A stretch of 64,000 bases of DNA from positions 21,180,001 through 21,244,000 of the forward strand of contig JAMJFZ010001796.1 of assembly GCA_026225945.1 (NCBI GenBank), written 5' to 3'. Numbering within the stretch: position 1 is the stretch's first letter; every line of letters starts with the position of its first letter. Of this stretch, positions 22,930 through 34,194 are shown in pieces. This stretch comes from Cricetomys ansorgei (taxonomy: Eukaryota > Chordata > Mammalia > Rodentia > Nesomyidae). Both the position numbers and the translations under genes were made by a program. Under the pieces are notes generated by a model. That model had not been told where the DNA came from and made no database searches. It was given only the letters and a program-made list of their open reading frames with translations.

Positions 22930-24540
22930 CACCAAAACACAGAGCAGCTTCTGTGACAAACCTGACCAGGTAGTTCGTAGGCCATTGAGGCTGGTTTGCA
23001 AGACGAACATGAAAGAGTTTGGAATTTGGGGCCAGAAAAACTGTGGAAAGCTACAAACAGAGTTTGTCAGGCCATTCGCCAGGAGTTTAGAAGACCAGAA
23101 TACGGACATAAGTGTAGACTGTAGACCCTGGCTCCCGAGATCCCAGAGGGGAACAAAGACTTTATCAGAAACACTGGTTCTCTAAACAATTCAAGTTATA
23201 TTCTGGTAACAATCTGGATACATCCTCTCTGCGTCCTGAGAATGTGAGGGAGACTAATTTCTAACGCAGTGGATTACTTTGTTTGGCAGAGAAATTTTCA
23301 AGATAGGACAGTATTCAGGCTGTGTGGTATGGCTACTGCTTGCTCCTCTCATCCCACCCATAGAAAGCTGTGCCTTGTGAAAATGCAAATTTGGTTGAAA
23401 GATATGGGCTAACCTGAGAACAGTACCACAGAAAGTAAGGTTCCCTGCTCAGAAACAATTGCCTAGGAAACATGATGTGTGTAACATTAGTCCAAGAGGA
23501 CCAGACTTCTGAGCTGACAGCATGACTTCACAGCATAAACTCCAGGGTACTGTTTCTGCAGGCACGGATAATGTAAAATTGAGGGGATTATGGAGTTTGG
23601 GGCCAACATCCCAGAGAGCCACTAACACCAGGAAAATATGGCAGAGTTGTAGTTCCTGCAAGGAGGCCCTCAGAGGCCTTTGTATGAAGCTGTTAAGGTG
23701 AAGCTTAAGTTGACATTGTGAAGTATTTTGCTCCAGCAACAAGAGAGGGAAATTAATGTACTAACATGCAAGTGTGACTCTTTCCGCCTCACAGTGACTT
23801 GATTAAAATCATAAAGAACTTACTTTGGCTATTTAAATCCCCCCCACCCAATGGGCCCCTATGATGTGCCCCCATGTAATTTCCTCCCCTTGAATATGAA
23901 CCTCTATTCCAAAGCATATTGGAAAAAACAGCACTTTTAAAGACACATTTAAAATTCCTAATCAGCTTACCTGGAAAGTCCATCCTAAGAGGGCCCAATC
24001 TGACTGGAGAGGCCAGTGAGGAGATCCAGGCCTTTGCTGACAATGAGAATTTGGAGCAACAAGGAAGAAGCAAGCTGTCATGAATTTTACAGCCAGAAGG
24101 AAGGATGTGAATTTTGTTCAGCCCTGAGGGTCTTCACGAGCTTATCCTTCTGGATTCAAGCCTTAGCTTAGAGTTCAGGCTGTTCCTTGTACAGAGGCCT
24201 GGAGGACCCTGGGGATGCACTCCTTAAGCCATGCCTGGACTGACAGAACTGATACATATTCAAAGCCGCGTCTTAAGCCACTGGTGCATTGTAAGCCGCT
24301 GTGTGGCAGCAGCTAACTAATGTAGCAGTTGCACCTATTTTAAGAGACTCTCTTCACCATTAAATTATCATCACAGTCACATTGCTCTCATCCATCTGGG
24401 TCACTCCCTGCATTTAAATCAGTCTTCCCACCTCCCTCCTGTTCTTCCTCTTCCACTATCTAAATGTCTCCTGAGGACACTTCTTACAAACACAGTCCTA
24501 AAGAGGGTGTGTGATCGAATGGTTTCTGAATTCTTGGATG
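22930..24540. other. Intron, unrecognised, possibly continuing rodent repeat
   Basis: Sequence after the rodent repeat looks repeat-like (for example ggaatttggggccagaaaaa and, near 24280, a segment ending agctaactaatgtagc), but I cannot place it in a family. No exon seen. Confidence 0.35.
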
Positions 24541-24544
24541 TACG

Positions 24545-24852
24545 GTGATTTCTTATGTTTGTGCGTGTGTGTACATAGATGTGCATGTCAGGGTATGTGC
24601 AGGTGCATGTGCATGGAGAGACCAGAGGCAGCCTCAGGTATCAGCTCCAGAAATGCATCACTCAGCCTGGAATTCATCAAATAGGTTAGCCTATGGGCTG
24701 ACCTGTGAGCCCCAGAAATCCTCTGTCTCTGCCTCCCCGGGACTAGGATTACAGAAGTGTACCATCACACCTGCTGTTCTTACATGGGTTCTGGAGATTG
24801 AACTCTGGTCCTTACACTTGCAAAGTAAGCCCTTCACCAACTGAACTATCTT
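24545..24852 (-). repeat. B4 SINE, minus strand
   Basis: TG-rich tail side, then gagaccagaggcagcctcag, the B1-type middle (ctctgcctccccgggactag), tgggttctggagattgaact and the end caactgaactatct, all in reverse B4 order. Confidence 0.75.
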
Positions 24853-24854
24853 TC

Positions 24855-27800
24855 CTTTGTCCGATTAAGGTGGTCCTCTCATTCCCAGTCTTTTTCCATT
24901 CCAAACATGGCTGCAGTGCTGCCCATGCTTCCAGTCCTGTGTTTTGTATGCAACCTGCACAACCCATGCAAAACCTTATAGAATGTTCTGTTAAGCCTAG
25001 GAGTTAGAACTTCTACCAGGAAATCGCAATTCACACGTTGTGTCCATGGGGCACCCTGAATCTATCCTACTTGCAAGCCAGTTTTCTTCTTCTCTCTGAT
25101 GACCTGTCACAGTCACTTGGGGCTAGTCTTGTTTTCACCTGCTCCTTTTCCTCTGGAGCATCTGTCCCTCAGAGCCCTCGGATCCTTTCTCCACAGCTCT
25201 TGTCTTTTCTCAGATGATTCCCATCTCCTCGTACTTTTATGTCTATCAGGAAATAGCTTCACCATTTTGCTTTCTAGATTCAAATTCCTGTCTTCTGTGG
25301 CCCAGAGTGGAGGGGCCTCTCAGTCTGGATTTCTCAGGGCCTGCTGGTATGAACAGGATAAAATCATTCTCCTCTAGCCACACAAGAAAGGATTAGGGCT
25401 TCCCGACTATGCAGCTCTCTTAAGTAAAGAATAGCCAGTGTTTATGAAATATGGGGATAACTCTGCCTCCTGAGGTCACATTATGTTCACAACACACCTT
25501 TCACCTCCATGAACTCGGGGTTCCTTTGTACCCCTCAGTCATCAGTCCCCTGAGTCCTCAGCTCTCCCAGGAATCCTACCTCCTCTTCTGACTGTAAGTT
25601 GAACTTCCCAGCTCCTACAACATCCCTTAAGAACCTTGTCGTCATACAACCTTCCCCCATCCAGGGATCAGGGACACTGAACATGGGCCTCAGCTGCAAT
25701 CTTTCTAGAACCTTCACTTTCATACACTAGGAGATGCATTTATTTATATGTTAAAGGAAAAGCTCTACACTGAAAGTGTAAGGTAAATGTAAATGTAAGA
25801 GAGCAAGGTAATGTAAAGAGAACACGGCTGTCTCCAAAGGGAACCTCTCAGACAGGTGGAATGTCCGGGCTCAGCACACTAAACTCAAGCACATGGCCAC
25901 CTAACACAGGACAGGATAACGTTCTAGCCGTTGTGATTTCAGAGAAGTTTACAGGGAGGAATTCTCAAAGGCACACCTGAGAATATGCCAGAAATACAAA
26001 GACTTGAGTCCCACATCAGGCCTAGAATTAAAAAATGGTAAAGATAGGGTGTTGGGAGCTTTAACAGATCTGCTGGCAGATGCTGCTGTGAGCTCAAGTT
26101 TGAGAGCCAGAGTCATGGCTCACAGCAGGGGGAGGGGAGGAAGGGAGATTGGGTGTATCTGAAGATTTTACACATAATTTCCTTTTATCCTTTAGAGGTG
26201 GAGCCAGGTGTGTGTTTGGAGTGAGTGGTTTGGCACAGGGCTTCTGAGGATGCGCTGCGATTTTAGAGCAACAGTGTGGGTAACTGCACCGAGAATGTAT
26301 GGAAATTGCATGGGAAAATGTAACATCACAGCCTTCGAATTTCCATGAACATTGGTAGCCTTTCATATGCAACTATATTTTTCTTGATTAGCAAGGACAG
26401 GATGAGTTAAAGGTCAAAGAAGAGTGGGGTGCATACATATTCAGGATGTATCTGCTTAATAGTTTCACTACTTACAAAAATGAGATCTGCTCAGCAAACT
26501 AAAGAACACTGGCAGTTTTAATTATTGAAAGCTTATAACCCTTACCAATTCTATTACTGAAAGATCTGGACATCTCTGCATGTATCCTTGTTTATAACTT
26601 ACACAGAGAAAACCAAAACCTATCTGAGAATTTGGTCGGGATTGAACAGATACCTGTGGCATAATTAAGATGAGCTAATAAGACTACTCGATTGTTTGCT
26701 CTTTTATTCCTTCCAGAATCAAATGAGTTCCCTCTTTCTCCATGCTCTGATAGACCTCAAGCTGAAATCCCTGAGGATGAAGCCAATATGTCTGCCCTTG
26801 TGGCTTTGAGGCTTTTTGGTTGTCTCTGGGTATCCCACTCCAAATGAAACAGCAGATATGCCAGATATAAAGACCTGGCCCAGCTTTAGCTTCTGCATCC
26901 AGCGCCTTCATTGAGTACTTCAGTACTTGAAGTTGCCAGTTTTTGGAGCGCCCTAGAAAGAGCACAAAGTAGAGCTGGACCCATGAAAGACAGCAGGAAG
27001 AGACAGATGGAGGCTATCAAGTATGCAGTGAAAGGAGCTGACCCACTAAAGGAACTGAATATAAATAGAGCCACAAAAGAATTTCAAAAATCTAAAGCCA
27101 GCCCTGGTGTTGTGGCTTAGGGAACTAGCCAGAACTAGCCAGCTAGCATGTAGCTCTCATGGTGCAGCTGCTGGGAGCTGTGGCTCTCAGACTTGAGCAT
27201 CTGGGCTTAGAAGAAGCCACACCATCCATACACCATGGCTAGAAGCCAAGGTAAAGGCAAGAAGATCTTTAGAATCAAATCATGCTGGCCAGCTCCTGGC
27301 AGATAACATCATCTGCCTTGGGGGGCTGTGGGAAAGACTCAGTGAGTTAATGCACATGCTTGCTCAGAACATGACCCACACATTGTGACTGCCATGTCCA
27401 TGTCAGCTGCTTGTCCAGAGTGGCACTAACAGACATCCAATCAGATGCACTGACATATATGCCTCCCAACTGGCTGACTCACTAGTAAGAACTCACTTCT
27501 TAATATACGAGACTCAGCCATCCCCTACCAAAGGCATCTTCTTTTTTACCAAGAAAACCACGGAGAACAGCACCGTTTCTTCTTTCTTATCCGCAGTCAT
27601 AGCCTTTGGCCTGTCTCTACCAGCACGTCTTAACAATCCTTTCAGTTTCAATGTTTCTGTGCATTCAACAGAGACTCGTGTAAGAAAAAGAAAAGGGCAG
27701 GAGAGGGGTTTTTTCTGCTCATCGGGAGGAAGCCTGAGACACGCAACTGGGTCTCCCTGGACCCATCAACCATCCCAGCCTCAGTATTTGGATTTGATTA

Positions 27801-27896
27801 TAAACAAATCCATACTCCAATTGAGGGCTCGCATACTAAGCTGAGAGCTGAATGTGGTGTGGTCGTTTAGAGGCGAGAAAGCCAAGGGGGGCTCAC
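24855..27896. other. Intron, unrecognised
   Basis: No exon, RNA gene or known repeat was identified. A block at 26690-27115 has open frames on both strands (about 93 and 62 codons minus, 69 plus) but no domain or homology I recognise; an old retrocopy is possible and unproven. Confidence 0.4.
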
Positions 27897-28019
27897 CTTT
27901 GTATTCTGCCAGGCACACGCACTCATAGCCATTGACGAGGTCCCTGCAGGTGGCCGCATTCAGGCAAGGAGCAGACAGGCACTCGTCATTTTCTTCCTCA
28001 CAGTAGAGGCCATGGTAAC
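27897..28019 (-). CDS. Dner: Dner coding exon: end of EGF 7 and most of EGF 8
   Basis: A 123-bp internal exon, phase 1 at both ends (41 codons). The acceptor reads ctgtcccccag and the donor is gtgagc. It opens with GYHGLYC, supplying cysteine 6 of EGF 7, then EGF 8: N-D-E-C, C-L-S-A-P-C (O-glucose type), C-L-N-A-A-T-C (O-fucose type), then C-R-D-L-V-N-G-Y-E-C. The pattern C-x-D-x(4)-Y-x-C together with the N-D-E-C start fits a calcium-binding EGF with a possible beta-hydroxylated Asp. The exon ends at EYK-G, between cysteines 5 and 6. The residues before the first cysteine (EEENDEC) differ from the EEEYNEC I recall for mouse and human DNER. Confidence 0.97.
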
Positions 28020-29637
28020 CTGGGGGACAGAAAGAGAAGGCTGTTCTCATACGCATCCCATAAAACCCCACATCTGTCCACCTGCAAATAAGGTAACTAT
28101 TACCAGGTATTCAGCAGAAGCTATGGGGCCAGGCAGGAGGGATTTAAGGGGCCAGGTTCTTGGGGAACATGGAAATGTGAACTGTTGAGAGGTACAGTTT
28201 TTCACATATTTCTGTCATGGCTCCAAGGAAAGAAGAAGTGATCCACTTAGCCACCTACTGGCCTCGCCCTTATGAATTGGAGGGTTCTGGCATTGGAGAA
28301 GTCTGTCACCAAATGTATCAGCTCTGGCCATAAGAGACATTGAGAGCGACAGCTTCTCCAAAACATGACAAACAACTCCTTCCAAGGACAATTTCCACAC
28401 TACTTCTCCTTGTTAGTAAGAGAAATGCATTTATCTGAAGAAAATTCTATTAAAGAAGGAAGTACCAATGTTTCCCTCAAATCCAAAGAGAAAGTGAACT
28501 CAAAAGGGCTTAACTGAAATTCCTGTTAAGATGTGGCTTGTTTTGCTACTGTTTACTTGTTTGTTTAAAAACACAAATCTATACATTATACAATTTCCAA
28601 TTGCACTTATTTTTTTAATTACTGGAGAATAATAGGAATGAAGAAAAGGAACCCAACAATTTTTATAAAGACAGCATTTATGCTTCTATTTAGCAAAACA
28701 GGTGTTTATTCTAAAGACAAGAAGACATCATCCTCGGAGATGAGGCACCCTGCTGTTTCCAACTTTCAAAAACACGAGTTATTGCCAATTTGCAGTGAAA
28801 ACAGGCCATTTTTGTCTGGCCCTGTCCAAACAATGAGAACCATGTGAGTGCTTTCGAAATCTCTCTGCCTGTGTTTGTTCTGAATTCAGATAAGCAGAAA
28901 AAATAAACCTTTGCACAAGTGGGAACTGGAATTGCTGGTTGTCCCCACCCCTTGCCCTCGACTTTCTGACACAGAGAAGGCCCTCAGACCTAGAGAGCCC
29001 CAATAGAATGGCTAGTGTGCTTGATGCTCCGTTTCTTGTGCCCATCGCAAAAGTAGGTTAAGCTCATATTTGCATTATTAACAGAGCACTTTGCAAGTGT
29101 GTTACCATCGCAGTTATTTTGGGCTACTTTCCAAATTTAGGTTGGTGAAAATGGTCCCTTTGAGGCAACCTTGACCTACCTAAGACAAATACACCACTGG
29201 TTTTCTATTCTTCTATCCTCTCTTGCCCTCTGTAATCTTAAGAAAGTATCTCCTGTGGCTCTTTATCAGGTTATCTCAGTCATCAAGATAAGAGGGTCAC
29301 AACTAACAGTGATTTTGTCCCCCAGGGGACACTGGGCAACAGATGGAGACATTTTGTTATTATAGCTGGGGTGGAGATGCTATAACTGGCATCAGCCGAG
29401 GAGAGCTGGCTCAGCATTAGAAGGAATGAAAGCCTCCCCAGCAAAAAGGCTTCAGCAAGCCACAGCCTACATGCGGAATCCATCCCAGGCTGTTTTTGTG
29501 AAGTAAGTGTTATTAAGATGCTGCCACATCCATCCATGTATCTTTCACTTGTACTTGTTTCTACTGTTAACAGAAGAAAAATAGCAGCCTACCAATAGTA
29601 AGTAGTTACTGACTCTATATAAGTTAGAACCATTGCC
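28020..29637. other. Intron upstream of the EGF 8 exon, apparently unique
   Basis: No repeat or exon recognised. The segment at 28410-28640 is AT-rich, with ttaattactgg and similar homeodomain-like cores, and could be conserved non-coding sequence. Confidence 0.4.
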
Positions 29638-30955
29638 TATGCTTTCTGATGTCATCCAGATCATTGCCAAGAACTAAGAAAGACTTCCTAGCAGTTTTCT
29701 TCCAATAGTTTTATAGTTTAACATCTTACATCTAAGTCTTTAACCTAAATTTCACTTGATTTTTGTGTGTGGTATGAGATACTAGTAATAGTGGACAGAT
29801 ATATGAAGGGATAATCAATATCATTCATGATCAAGAAAGTAAAAAATAAAACCCAAAAAAAAACCACATCACACCTGTTATGATACCCATCAAAGAAAGA
29901 AAAACAGAATTACAAGAATAAGAGTTGTTAGAAATGAGAAGAGATGGGAACCCGTCTTAATTCTCTTTTCTCTTGCTGTGATAAAATAGCAGACAAAAAC
30001 AACTTAAGAAAGGATTTATTTAGCTCATGATTCAAGGACAGAGTTCATCATTGCAGGAAAATCACAGTGGTAGGGACCTGAAGAACCTAGTAGCACCCAC
30101 AGTCAAGAGCAGACAGCAATGAATTGACACATGCAAGCTAGTGTTCAGCTCACTTTCTCCATTCTTACACAACCCAGGATCCCCTTTCCAGGGGATGGTG
30201 CCACCCACAGTAGACAGGTCTCCACATTTTAATTAATGTGGTCAAGATACCATTGGCTAAGCTGTCTTAGACAATCTTTGACCGAGACTTTCTAAGTGAT
30301 TACAGATTGTGTTAAGTTGACAGTTAAACTTAACTATCACAGAACTTTTGTGCAACGTTGGAGGGCCATAACATGGCACAGCTACATGGAAAAGCATTTG
30401 GAGTTTGTAAAGGGTTAAAAAAAATTAAAATGCTATATGATTAGGCAACCCTGTTTCTGGGTATTTATCTATTAAAATTTAAAAAAAACAGAATCTCAGA
30501 GAAATGGTAGCACTCCTCCATCCACTGCAGCATTATTCATAATACACAAAGGATGGCAAAAACCTAAACATCTACCAGCAGCTGAGTGGCTAAAGAAAAT
30601 ATGCCGAGTCCACACGATGCTGTTTGGGACAAAGAAGAAGGAAATCCCATCATCGGCTACAACATGGGCCATCTAGATGTCATGCTAAGGGTGACGGAAG
30701 GAAAGACAGACTCTGCACAATCCTACAGCTAGCGGTCAAACTCACAGATGCAAGGCATAGAATGTGAGAAAGAGAAGCTGGGAACTGCTGGCCAATGGGT
30801 AGTGAGTGTCAGTGGCGTAAGGTGAATAGACTCTAAGGATGTACTGCCCGGCGATACACAGGCAGCAAGCACTTCTGCAATGCACCTTTAAAATGGTGTT
30901 AAGGAGGTAGTTCATGCTGTATGTTTCTTATCACAATAAATACTTTAGATATAAG
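29638..30955 (+). mobile_element. L1 with 5' inversion (twin priming), split by another repeat
   Basis: 29638-29800 reads as L1 ORF2 on the minus strand (tcattgccaag, ttttatagttt, aagtctttaacc and cacttgatttttgtgtgtgg, all reverse complement). 29838-29953 then reads a later part of ORF2 on the plus strand (ccacatcacacctgttatga). After an inserted repeat, plus-strand L1 resumes near 30350 (catggaaaagcatttggag, gcattattcataatacacaa, aagaaggaaatcccatcatc) and runs into a 3' UTR. Confidence 0.7.
29955..30345 (-). mobile_element. Rodent medium-reiteration repeat inserted in the L1
   Basis: It reads ctcttgctgtgataaaatag, aggatttatttagctcatga, ggatggtgccacccacag and gttaagttgacagttaaact, the reverse of the same rodent family seen at 21642 and 63160. 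L1 sequence is interrupted at ggaacc and continues after it. Confidence 0.65.
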
Positions 30956-30960
30956 GAACT

Positions 30961-31185
30961 AGGGGCTGGGGAGATGGTTCAGCCATGTAAGTCACTTGCT
31001 TCCCAAGTACAAGAACCTGAGTTTCTTCCCCAGAACTTACATTAAGAAAAATATTATAAAAGCCAGGCATGGCGGCACACATTTGTAATCGCAGTGCTAA
31101 GGAAGCAGAGGCAGATGGATTCCTGCAGCTTGCTGGCCAGCCAGCCTAGCCTACTTGGCAAGTTCCAGGCCAGCAAGAAACTATG
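30961..31185 (+). repeat. B4 SINE
   Basis: The ID-type head ggggctggggagatggttca, then a B1-type part agccaggcatggcggcacac and cttgctggccagccagccta, are in forward B4 order. Confidence 0.8.
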
Positions 31186-31194
31186 TGCTGGCTC

Positions 31195-31345
31195 ATCTTA
31201 TGTCAACTTGATACAAGCTGGAGTCATCTGAGAGGAGGGAGCCTAGACTGAGAAAATGCATCTGTACGATTGGGCTATAGGCAAGCCTGCAGAGCATTGT
31301 CTTAACTGCTAATCGATGTGAGAGGGTTGATGTGGGGTTTTTGTT
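31195..31345 (+). mobile_element. Rodent medium-reiteration repeat, 5' fragment
   Basis: The text tgtcaacttgatacaagctgg, gagtcatctgagaggagg, ggctataggcaagcctgc and aatcgatgtgagagg matches the left part of the same repeat class; truncated on the right. Confidence 0.65.
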
Positions 31346-31484
31346 GATGTAACGTCACCTCACTGTAGAGGACAATGGTGCATGTAGATCCATATGTTAT
31401 CCTTCGTGATTGATAAAGGATCTGGTAGGAGGGCAAACAGTTGGAACGGTGCTACACAGGACCATCACACATCTATAAAGGTCT

Positions 31485-31562
31485 TTTGTGTAGGTGTGGG
31501 ATTAAACCCGGGCCCTTGCATGTGAAAGTCAAGCAATCTACCAACTGAGCTATATCCTCTTA

Positions 31563-31602
<40 letters not shown>
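31485..31602 (-). repeat. ID-type SINE (minus) with adjoining (TG)n
   Basis: gtgggattaaacccgggccc and ctaccaactgagctatatcc are the reverse of the ID/tRNA-Ala-like SINE. A pure (TG)n follows at about 31566-31600. Confidence 0.7.
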
Positions 31603-31603
<1 letters not shown>

Positions 31604-31667
31604 GTACATGTGCATGTATGTGCATGAGTGTGGAGACCATACCTTTTTTTTTGTTTTAAAGATAAGG

Positions 31668-31945
31668 TATCTTAGTTAGGGTTACTACTGCTGTGATAAA
31701 GCACCACGAACAAAAGCGTATCGGGGAGGGGAGGGTTTACTTGGGTTATGCTTCCACATCACTATTTGCTATTGGAGTCAGGACAAGAACTCAAACACAG
31801 CAGGAACCTGGAGCAGGAGTTGATGCAAAGGCCAGAAGGGTGCTGCTTACTGGGTGGATCTCCATGGCTTGCTCAGCCTGCTTTTTAATAGAACCGGAAC
31901 CACCTGCCCAGGAATGGCACCACCCACCATTACATCCAAGCACGT
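31668..31945 (-). mobile_element. Rodent medium-reiteration repeat, minus strand
   Basis: It starts tatcttagttagggttacta and contains gctgtgataaagcaccacg, ggagcaggagttgatgcaaa, atggcttgctcagcctgct and ggaatggcaccacccacc, reverse orientation of the rodent repeat. The 93-codon plus-strand frame here is a repeat artefact. Confidence 0.65.
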
Positions 31946-31974
31946 TTTATGAAAGTATCCTAATTATTTTGTGA

Positions 31975-32340
31975 TTTGCAAATACAACTATTATCTTTCA
32001 GTAGCATGGTGAAAAGCAAATGTGGAAGTTATTTTACAGATATAATTAGGCTGACGGTGTTTTTCTTCCTTGCCTGGGTGGGGGTGGGGGTAAAGGTTTC
32101 ATATTCTAAAATTGTTTCTTCGGAGACAGTAACATTTAAATGCCTTTACAGAAATGTCAAGGCACCCTTTACACTAGTTGCCAAAAAGCCCTAAATTGTA
32201 CTGTTTGAATTAAAAGGCATTCCTTCCAAGAGAAGGGCTCTGAGAAATGAGGCGGCCACCCCCTGCTGATAATTAATTCGGCCAATAAATTAGCCCAGGG
32301 CAGTAAGCCCAGGGTCTGAAAACTTAGTCTAGTCCAAGGA
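31975..32340. other. Candidate conserved non-coding stretch
   Basis: Apparently unique sequence with aattaattcggccaataaat, cagatataattaggctgacgg and other AT-rich homeodomain-like cores, bounded by repeats. Assignment is by appearance only. Confidence 0.25.
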
Positions 32341-32361
32341 ATTTTTTTTTTTTTTTTAAAT

Positions 32362-32617
32362 AAGAGGGGCTGGTGCCCCATGGAAAAGGGCACCTGCTTC
32401 ACAAGCATAGGGACCTGAGTTCGGATCCTGGCATTCACATTAAAAAAGAAAAAAGTCCATTGTGGAAGGGCACACTTGTGACCTCAGAACTGTGGGGTGG
32501 GGGCAGAGACAGGAGGTTCACTGGGGATTGCTGGTGACCAGCCTAGCTCCAGGCTCGGTGAGAGACCCTGTTTCAGGAAGACAAATCAGGAAGTGGTGAA
32601 GTAGGACACCTGGTGCA
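32362..32617 (+). repeat. B4 SINE leading into a TG minisatellite
   Basis: The order ggggctggtgccccatgg, acctgagttcggatcctggc, tggtgaccagcctagctcc and gagagaccctgtttcagg matches forward B4; its tail runs into the TG-rich array. Confidence 0.75.
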
Positions 32618-32980
32618 TGAGTGTGTGTGTGTGTGTACCTGTGTGTATGTGCCTGTGTATGTCTGTGCCTCTGTGTGTGTGTTTCTCTGTGTGTCTGTGT
32701 ATGTGTGTCTGTGCCTGCGTGTGTCTATGTGTGCCTGTGTGTGTCTGTGTGTGCCTGTGTGTCTGTGCCTGTGTGTGTTTCTCTGTGTGTCTGTGCCTGT
32801 GTGTGTCTTTGTGTGCCTGTGTGTGTCTATGTGTGCCTGTGTGTGTCCGTGTGTGCGTGTTTCTGTGTGTCTGTGTATGTGTGTGTGCCTGTGTGTGCCA
32901 CTCTGTGTGTGTGTGTGTGTGTGTGCCCACGCATGTGTATGTCTGTGCCTGTGTGTGTGTGTTTGTGCTTGCATGTGTGA
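32618..32980. repeat. Long TG-rich minisatellite
   Basis: About 360 bases built from gtgtgtctgtgtgtgcctgt-like units with regular ct, cc and cta variants. It generates overlapping 119 to 142 codon open frames in several frames on both strands (Cys/Val-rich plus, His/Thr-rich minus), none of them a gene. Confidence 0.95.
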
Positions 32981-33124
32981 GCATGAGGAAGTCACAGACA
33001 AGGTCTGTAGCTTACCAGATCAGCTAGAATGAATGCCCAGGGAGCTCCAGAGATTGGCTTGTCTTGCTTTGCCCACACCTCCGATGCCTGGGCTACAGAC
33101 ACCTGTGGCTGCTCCTGGCTCTTT

Positions 33125-33200
33125 CAGTGGGTGCTGGGGATTGAGGTCCTTGAGTATATGCAGCAAGCACTTCCCCATCTGAGCCACCTCCCCAGCCCTG
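33125..33200 (-). repeat. ID-type SINE, minus strand
   Basis: gggtgctggggattgaggtc, gcaagcacttccccatctga and gccacctccccagccc are the reverse complement of an ID element. Confidence 0.7.
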
Positions 33201-33837
33201 CAACATGAAGTCCCCATCCTACACTCAGCTGATCCCCATCCTATGATTTGAAACTGTCTGAAATCATCACCTGAGTTCTTCACATATCTTCCTCTGCTAG
33301 AACAGAAACTTGAAGGCTAAATCTACAGCTGCAGGGTTCCCAACCACGCCAACAGCTTCTTGGATGGAAAACAGTCTATCAAATCATAACAATTTTACTG
33401 GATCCAAAATGTTCCCCTAACAAAGAGTGACCATGACATTATCAGAGAAAAAAAAGACTTAGCATCGGCCCCCAAATTTCATCTGCCACTGAATTCTGGT
33501 TATAAGACTGGCCCTGAATGAGGACTGCTCCACAAGAGGAGATGGACACTGGATTCATCTGGAACTGATTTTACACAACCAGTGGAATTGAGGCAAGAGT
33601 AAGCACAGCACCCCTATTGGCGGCGTCTGTTGCAGTTCTGCCACCAGGTTGAATGTGATGGTAACTCTTGCTTATTAAGCTGACTGTCATGAGAGATGTC
33701 TCCAGGAAGAGTAAAGTGTGGATGGAGGAGGACATTATCAGAGAAATTGGACAAGGGAAAGAACTGAAGAAAAAGGACTGGCCCTGGATGTGGATGGTGC
33801 CCTCCCATAGCCTGGGGGACCTGACGGACCTTAGTCA

Positions 33838-34190
33838 CGGCTCTACTGCTGTGAGGACACCAGGGCCAAGGCAGCTCTGATAAACGAAAGCATTTCATTG
33901 GCGGCTCGCTTAGTGTTTCAGAGGGCTGGTCCATGACTATCATGGCGGGAAGTATGGCAGCACTCACTGCACTGGAGCAGGAGCTGATACACATCCTGAT
34001 CCATAGACTGAGAAAGACAGAGTACTTGGACCTGGCTTGGGCTTTTGAAACCTCAAAGCCCACCTCCAGTGATACGCTTCCCTCAGCGAGGCCATGCCTT
34101 CTAATCCTTTCAAAGAGTTCCACTCCCTGGTGACTAAGCATTCAAATGGATGAGCTTATGAGGGCCGTCCCTATTCAAACCACCTCACCC
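33838..34190 (-). mobile_element. Rodent interspersed repeat, minus strand
   Basis: The segments ctgctgtgaggacaccaggg, ggtccatgactatcatggcg, gaggccatgccttctaatcc and the end gtccctattcaaaccacctc follow a common rodent repeat related in layout to the other medium-reiteration copies. The 175-codon minus frame across it has no recognisable domain. Confidence 0.6.
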
Positions 34191-34194
34191 AGGA

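Noticed and set aside
32573..33032. Open frames of 119-142 codons on both strands
   Set aside because: They are read through the TG minisatellite; composition is only Cys/Val or His/Thr and several frames are open at once.
33614..34141. 175-codon minus-strand open frame, the longest in the window
   Set aside because: It runs through a rodent interspersed repeat, has no domain, and overlaps other open frames on the plus strand.
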